Assembly (NCBI RefSeq): GCF_030645195.1
Contig: NZ_JAUSLW010000039.1
Location: 1 to 34,761 of the forward strand
Direction of reading: 5' to 3'
Length of the DNA: 34,761 nt
Source: Phenylobacterium sp.
Lineage (GTDB): Bacteria; Pseudomonadota; Alphaproteobacteria; Caulobacterales; Caulobacteraceae
The position numbers and the translations under genes are program-made. The notes beneath the pieces are model-generated. The model saw only the letters and a list, made by a program, of their open reading frames with translations, made no database searches and was not told the origin of the DNA. This document shows, one piece after another, positions 31,560 through 34,761 of the stretch (the first letter of the stretch is position 1; the number at the start of each line of letters is the position of its first letter).

Positions 31560-31574
31560 TTAACCAACCCATAA
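31560..31574. promoter_or_regulatory. Possible CtrA-like site upstream of the chemoreceptor gene
   Basis: TTAA-N7-ATAA at 31560-31574 differs by one base from the TTAA-N7-TTAA consensus of the Caulobacterales cell-cycle regulator CtrA. It lies 46 bp upstream of the chemoreceptor ATG, and chemotaxis genes are known CtrA targets in that order. A single near-match in an AT-richer gap can occur by chance. Confidence 0.22.
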
Positions 31575-31857
31575 GGGGTCCGGTCAACGACAAATGTCCG
31601 GGCGCCAATTCCACGCCGAATACCTCATTGTGGGGATATTGGATCCCGAGGCCCTTGTATTCGCTATGCTCGAAATGGGCATATAAGACTCCCCGCCCTG
31701 GGGGGCGCGGCGGGGACGCCGCGGCGGTCCATCCACAGGAGGCAGGCGAGGCGGACAGGCCCCGCGGCGCTCCGCACCCAACGCTGTTTTTGCTGAGATA
31801 TTTTCAGGCCGATCGGACGCCTAGCGCCCGCAAAGGTGTGGAGCGCCAATGGGCCCT

Positions 31858-31921
31858 CTAAGGATATTTTTACTATGAAAATTGAGGATTTCCGCAATCT
31901 TTAGGTCATGAATCCTTAGGT
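31858..31921. promoter_or_regulatory. AT-rich region with three ATCYTTAG octamers before the porin
   Basis: The octamer ATC(C/T)TTAG occurs at 31897-31904 and 31912-31919 in direct orientation, within the longer repeat AATC(C/T)TTAGGT (31896-31906 and 31911-31921, period 15), and once inverted (CTAAGGAT, 31858-31865). The 455-bp gap 31515-31969 is otherwise without a supportable gene and is far more AT-rich than its surroundings, as expected of a strong regulated promoter for the porin. Confidence 0.4.
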
Positions 31922-31929
31922 TTCCCAAT

Positions 31930-31946
31930 CTATACATGACGTATAG
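31930..31946. promoter_or_regulatory. Palindrome at the porin gene start
   Basis: CTATAC (31930-31935) and GTATAG (31941-31946) are exact reverse complements around ATGAC. The site ends 23 bp before the preferred porin GTG at 31970 and touches the alternative GTG at 31946. It could be an operator or a short leader-RNA hairpin near the translation start. Confidence 0.35.
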
Positions 31947-31969
31947 TGAGTTTTTTATCGGGACAGACT

Positions 31970-33163
31970 GTGATTCTATTTGGGAACGGGGCCGGGCGGC
32001 TGCGAGGGCTTTGCATGGCGGCGGTCACCCTGGCCCTGGCGGGCGCGGCGGGCGCCCAGGCGGCCGAGGCCGAACTCCACAGTCCCGTCCTGACGGTCGC
32101 CCTGGACTACAAGCTCGACAGCGTCGGCGTCCTTCGCGGCGGCGCGGCGCGCGGAACCGACCTGCTCGACGGCCTGAACCTGAGCGCCGACCTGGACCTG
32201 GACCGCGCGGTCGGCTGGCGCGGCGGATCGGCCCATCTCGATCTGCTCAACACCAGCGGCGAGACCCCCAGCCTGCGGGCCGGCGCCCTGCAGGGGGTGG
32301 ACGCCCTTGAGGTGTCGTCCCAGCGCCTGCGCCTCTACCAGGCCTGGCTGGAGCAGAGCCTGGCCGGCGGTCAGGTCAACCTGCGGCTCGGCTTCTCCGA
32401 CATCAGCGGGGAGTTCGCGGTCGCTGATTCTTCGAGCCTGCTGCTCAATCCCAGCTTCGGCTTCGCGCCCGACTTCGCCGCCAGCGGCGCGGCGGCCTAT
32501 CCCTCCACGTCGCTGGGCCTTCGCGTGCGGGTCGAGCCGAGCCCGACCACCTATCTGCAGGCGGCCCTGGTCAACGCCCGCACCGGCGTGCCCGGCGACG
32601 ACGGCGGCGCCGACTTCAGCTTCGACGACGGATCGGTGCTGGTGGCCGAGGCCGGCGCCACCGCCCGCGGCAAGCTGGCCGTGGGCTATTGGCGCCTCAC
32701 CCGCAAACAGGACGACCTCGCCACCCTGGACGCGGCGGGCCAGCCAGTCCGCCGCACGGCCCAGGGCGCCTACGCGCTCGTCGAACGGCCCCTGACCGAA
32801 GGCCCCGTCCGGGCGCTGACCGGCTTCCTGCGCGCCGGGATCGCCGAGGGTCGCACGGGCCCCTTCCGCGGCAGCATCCAGGCGGGCCTGCTGGCCGCCC
32901 CGGTCTTCGCCGGCCGCCCGGACTCCAGCCTCACCGTCGGGGTGACCTACGCCGCCCTGGGCCGCGCCTATCGGGACGCCTCGGTCCTGGCCGGCGGCCC
33001 CGTCCTCGATGCGGGCGAGACGGTGCTGGAGATGGCCTATTCCGACCAGATCACCGAGAAGGTGCGCCTGCAGCCAGGCCTTCAGTTCATCCGCCGCCCC
33101 GGCGGCGACCCCCAGGTGAAGGACGCGGTGGTGGCCTCCCTGAGGCTGGAGATCGCCCTCTAG
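31970..33163 (+). CDS. OprB-like carbohydrate-selective porin
   Basis: An outer-membrane beta-barrel protein of about 397 aa. After a signal peptide (AAVTLALAGAAGAQA, cleavage after AQA) it shows alternating strands and OprB-family features: LDYKLDSVGVLRGG near the start, GSAHLDLLNTSGE, RLYQAWLEQSL, VNLRLGFSDISGEFAVADSS, LLLNPSFGFAPDF and the C-terminal region ETVLEMAYSDQITEKVRLQP. The last residue pattern is L-R-L-E-I-A-L. This fits passive sugar uptake across the outer membrane. The start is uncertain: GTG 31970 gives a signal peptide with an N-terminal Arg pair; GTG 31946 and ATG 32015 are alternatives. No sugar transport or catabolic genes are adjacent. Confidence 0.8.
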   Translation: MILFGNGAGRLRGLCMAAVTLALAGAAGAQAAEAELHSPVLTVALDYKLDSVGVLRGGAARGTDLLDGLNLSADLDLDRAVGWRGGSAHLDLLNTSGETPSLRAGALQGVDALEVSSQRLRLYQAWLEQSLAGGQVNLRLGFSDISGEFAVADSSSLLLNPSFGFAPDFAASGAAAYPSTSLGLRVRVEPSPTTYLQAALVNARTGVPGDDGGADFSFDDGSVLVAEAGATARGKLAVGYWRLTRKQDDLATLDAAGQPVRRTAQGAYALVERPLTEGPVRALTGFLRAGIAEGRTGPFRGSIQAGLLAAPVFAGRPDSSLTVGVTYAALGRAYRDASVLAGGPVLDAGETVLEMAYSDQITEKVRLQPGLQFIRRPGGDPQVKDAVVASLRLEIAL

Positions 33164-33190
33164 GGTCAGAGAATTCGATGCTGCAGTATG

Positions 33191-33210
33191 GCGCGGTGGC
33201 GTTTCCGCGC
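33191..33210 (+). terminator. Short GC hairpin after the porin gene
   Basis: GCGCGG (33191-33196) pairs with CCGCGC (33205-33210) around an 8-base loop, 27 bases beyond the porin stop. There is no T-run, so termination activity is doubtful. It lies in the 80-bp gap before the VOC gene. Confidence 0.28.
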
Positions 33211-33243
33211 TAGGGTCTGGCCCTTGTCTTCAAGGAACCCAGC

Positions 33244-33642
33244 ATGCCCCGCTCTCCGGACTATCTCGGCGCTGTCGGCATCGGGGTCAGCGACCTGGCC
33301 CGCTCCGTCGACTTCTACACCCGCGTCCTGGGCATGACCCAGACCCAGACCTTCAAGCTCGACTACATGGACGAGGTGGTGGTGGCCTTCGAGGGCCGCA
33401 CCGCGGTGGTGCTGATGCACTACACCGACGGCTCGGCGCGCAACTACACCGACAATCCGGTCAAGCTGGTCTTCTATGTCACCGACCCCAAGGCGGTGAG
33501 CGACCGGATCAAGGCCGACGGCCTGACCATCCTGCGCGAGCCCGCCCCCATCGCCACCCTGGGCGGGGCGGTGGTGGGCCTGGCCAAGGACCCCGACGGC
33601 TACACCATCGAACTGCTCCAGGCGCCGCCGCCGAAGAGCTAA
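33244..33642 (+). CDS. Single-domain VOC (glyoxalase-like) protein
   Basis: A 132-aa protein of the vicinal-oxygen-chelate fold, dimeric in characterised relatives. The beginning YLGAVGIGVSDLARSVDFYT and the end AKDPDGYTIELLQ are typical, with E in YTIEL as a metal ligand. H at the usual first ligand position is replaced (GAVGIGV lacks the common H-x-x-I/L-x-V His), so metal binding may differ from glyoxalase I. AAGGA upstream supports the ATG at 33244. The stop codon overlaps that of the convergent thioesterase in CTAA (33639-33642). The substrate is unknown; annotated relatives are often called lactoylglutathione lyase. Confidence 0.87.
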   Translation: MPRSPDYLGAVGIGVSDLARSVDFYTRVLGMTQTQTFKLDYMDEVVVAFEGRTAVVLMHYTDGSARNYTDNPVKLVFYVTDPKAVSDRIKADGLTILREPAPIATLGGAVVGLAKDPDGYTIELLQAPPPKS

Positions 33643-34073
33643 CCCGCCCGCGGATAGAGGATGATCTGGGTGCAGCGGAAGGCGGCCATCAGCTTGCCGG
33701 TGGCCGCGTCGGTGAGGGTGGCGTCCCAGACCTGGGTGGTGCGGCCGCCGTGCAGCATCTGGGCGGTGCAGACCACCGCACCCTCCCGCAGGGTGCTCAT
33801 GAAGTTGCATTTCACCTCGGCGGTGGTGAAGCCGCTGGCCCCCTCCGGCCAGGCGGTGGAGACCCCGTAGGCGCAGAGGATGTCGGCCACCGACAGCAGG
33901 CAGCCCGCCAGCAGGAAGCCGGTATGGGCCACCAGGTCGGGCCGCACTTCGAACCTCCCCACCACGCGGCCGTCGGAGACCTCCGTCACCGTCAGGCCCA
34001 GATGGCCCGGCAGCTTGCCCTCATTGGCGCGGTTCAGGTCCTCGACGGAGGTGTTGTTGCTCGTGCCGGCCAT
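33639..34073 (-). CDS. PaaI/YbgC-type hotdog thioesterase
   Basis: A 144-aa single-hotdog acyl-CoA thioesterase. Typical features are the GHLGLTVTEVSDGRVVGRFE N-terminal strands, the central helix stretch HTGFLLAGCLLSVADILCAY and EVKCNFMSTLREGAVVCTA. The acid in the VADILCAYG helix fits the catalytic position of the PaaI/4HBT subgroup. The ATG at 34071-34073 is preceded by GGGGAG; an upstream in-frame start at 34097 is possible. The thioester substrate may be an aromatic or short acyl-CoA. It is convergent with the VOC gene and divergent from the kinase gene. Confidence 0.87.
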   Translation of the reverse strand: MAGTSNNTSVEDLNRANEGKLPGHLGLTVTEVSDGRVVGRFEVRPDLVAHTGFLLAGCLLSVADILCAYGVSTAWPEGASGFTTAEVKCNFMSTLREGAVVCTAQMLHGGRTTQVWDATLTDAATGKLMAAFRCTQIILYPRAG

Positions 34074-34154
34074 GTCTCTCCCCTTCTTTGCGCCCATCTA
34101 GCGCAGAGCGCCGGGCCCGTGTCAGGGTCGCGGGGCGGAAAATGCGGAGGGCCG

Positions 34155-34761
34155 ATGGCCGAGATGGACCTGAGCCAGGTGGCCGAGCGCCTGGCCGCGC
34201 GGCGTCCTGCGTCGGGGACCTATGTCGTCGGCGTCACCGGCGCCGTGGCCGCCGGCAAGAGCGTCTTCGCCCAGGCCCTGGCCGACCGCCTGGCGCGGGA
34301 CGGCGCCCGGGTGGAGCTGGTCTGCACCGACGGCTTTCTCCTGCCCAACGCCCGGCTGGCGGAGCTGGAGCTCACCAACCAGAAGGGCTTCCCGCCCTCC
34401 TACGATCATGCCGCCCTGCGCGCGGCCCTGGAGGGCGTGCGCCGAGGCCCCACCGTCTTTCCCGGCTATTCCCACGTCACCTATGACGTCGATCCGGCGC
34501 TCGCCCGCACGCTGGATCCGCCCGACGTCCTGGTGATCGAGGGCCTGAACCTGATCCCCACCCACGGCCCCTCCCTGATCGACACCCTGGTCTATCTGGA
34601 CGCCGACGAAGCCCACCTGGAGACCTGGTTCACCGTCCGCTTCATGGGCCTGTGGGAGGCCGCCGAGCACGACCCCGCCTCCTTCTACGCCCGCTTCCGC
34701 GGCATGAGCCGACCCGAGGCGGAGGGCCTGGCCAGGATGGTCTGGGAGAAGGTCAACCTGA
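34155..34761 (+). CDS. coaA: CoaA-type pantothenate kinase (partial, cut by window end)
   Basis: The first 202 residues of a P-loop kinase, still open at the window end. The Walker A motif is GVTGAVAAGKS (26-36). CTDGFLLPN (58-66), KGFPPSYD (77-84), GYSHVTYD (104-111) and VIEGLNLIP (127-135) match prokaryotic type I pantothenate kinase (CoaA), the first step of coenzyme A synthesis, as does the later RFMGLWEAAEHDPASFYARF. GGAGG at 34146-34150 lies four bases before the ATG. E. coli CoaA is 316 aa, so about one third is missing here. Uridine-kinase-like relatives are the main alternative, but the motif spacing favours CoaA. Confidence 0.88.
   Translation, partial: MAEMDLSQVAERLAARRPASGTYVVGVTGAVAAGKSVFAQALADRLARDGARVELVCTDGFLLPNARLAELELTNQKGFPPSYDHAALRAALEGVRRGPTVFPGYSHVTYDVDPALARTLDPPDVLVIEGLNLIPTHGPSLIDTLVYLDADEAHLETWFTVRFMGLWEAAEHDPASFYARFRGMSRPEAEGLARMVWEKVNL

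Noticed and set aside
31628..31861. A 77-codon plus-strand frame in the chemoreceptor-porin gap
   Set aside because: No ribosome site, low-complexity product and poor codon bias; the region looks regulatory.

Overview
The window is GC-rich (about 70%), densely packed chromosomal DNA with strong GC bias at third codon positions, short intergenic gaps, many ATGA- or CTAG-type gene overlaps and several GC-rich intergenic palindromes. Gene content (NCS1 transporter, YebC, hybrid histidine kinase, two-HAMP chemoreceptor, OprB-like porin, many acyl-CoA and VOC enzymes) and the repeat style suggest an alphaproteobacterium, most likely Caulobacterales (Caulobacter/Phenylobacterium type). That placement is an inference. 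I saw no phage, insertion sequence, CRISPR array, tRNA or rRNA.

Layout. 1-2.5 kb: the tail of an unknown gene, a Crp/Fnr-type regulator divergent from a TauD-type dioxygenase with an 18-bp palindrome between them, and an exported lipocalin. 2.5-6.3 kb: a two-gene operon for a heterodimeric ABC exporter whose subunits carry complementary degenerate ATP-site motifs. 6.4-10.1 kb: a lipid-modification cluster, with an FAD oxidoreductase and DUF1365 protein on one strand and a cyclopropane-synthase-like methyltransferase and DUF2177 membrane protein on the other; the shared promoter region holds a perfect 9-bp inverted repeat. 10.3-14.5 kb: acyl-CoA synthetase, DegT-type sugar aminotransferase and patatin-like lipase, separated by dispersed intergenic palindromes.

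14.7-18.4 kb: the most unusual locus, a tight five-gene operon of exported proteins (172-aa unknown, LpoB-like, COG3014-like, YcfL-like lipoprotein, CsgG/LpoB-like). It resembles an enlarged ycfL-lpoB locus, but its LpoB-like protein has no lipobox and the first protein has Trp where a lipobox Cys would be. 18.7-23.3 kb: VOC protein divergent from a quinone reductase, then hydrolase, a frameshifted DUF3995 gene, SDR and histidine phosphatase in a tight run. 23.3-29.1 kb: small membrane protein, YebC, TesB-like thioesterase, hybrid histidine kinase, a small Cys-rich protein and a CytX-like permease. 29.2-34.8 kb: an unknown 139-aa protein, a methyl-accepting chemotaxis protein, an AT-rich regulatory stretch with repeated octamers before an OprB-like porin, a VOC protein, a PaaI-type thioesterase and the start of a CoaA-type kinase cut by the window edge.

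Best candidates for something under-described are the five-gene exported operon and the divergent lipid-modification cluster. No complete, clearly novel defence or mobile system is visible.
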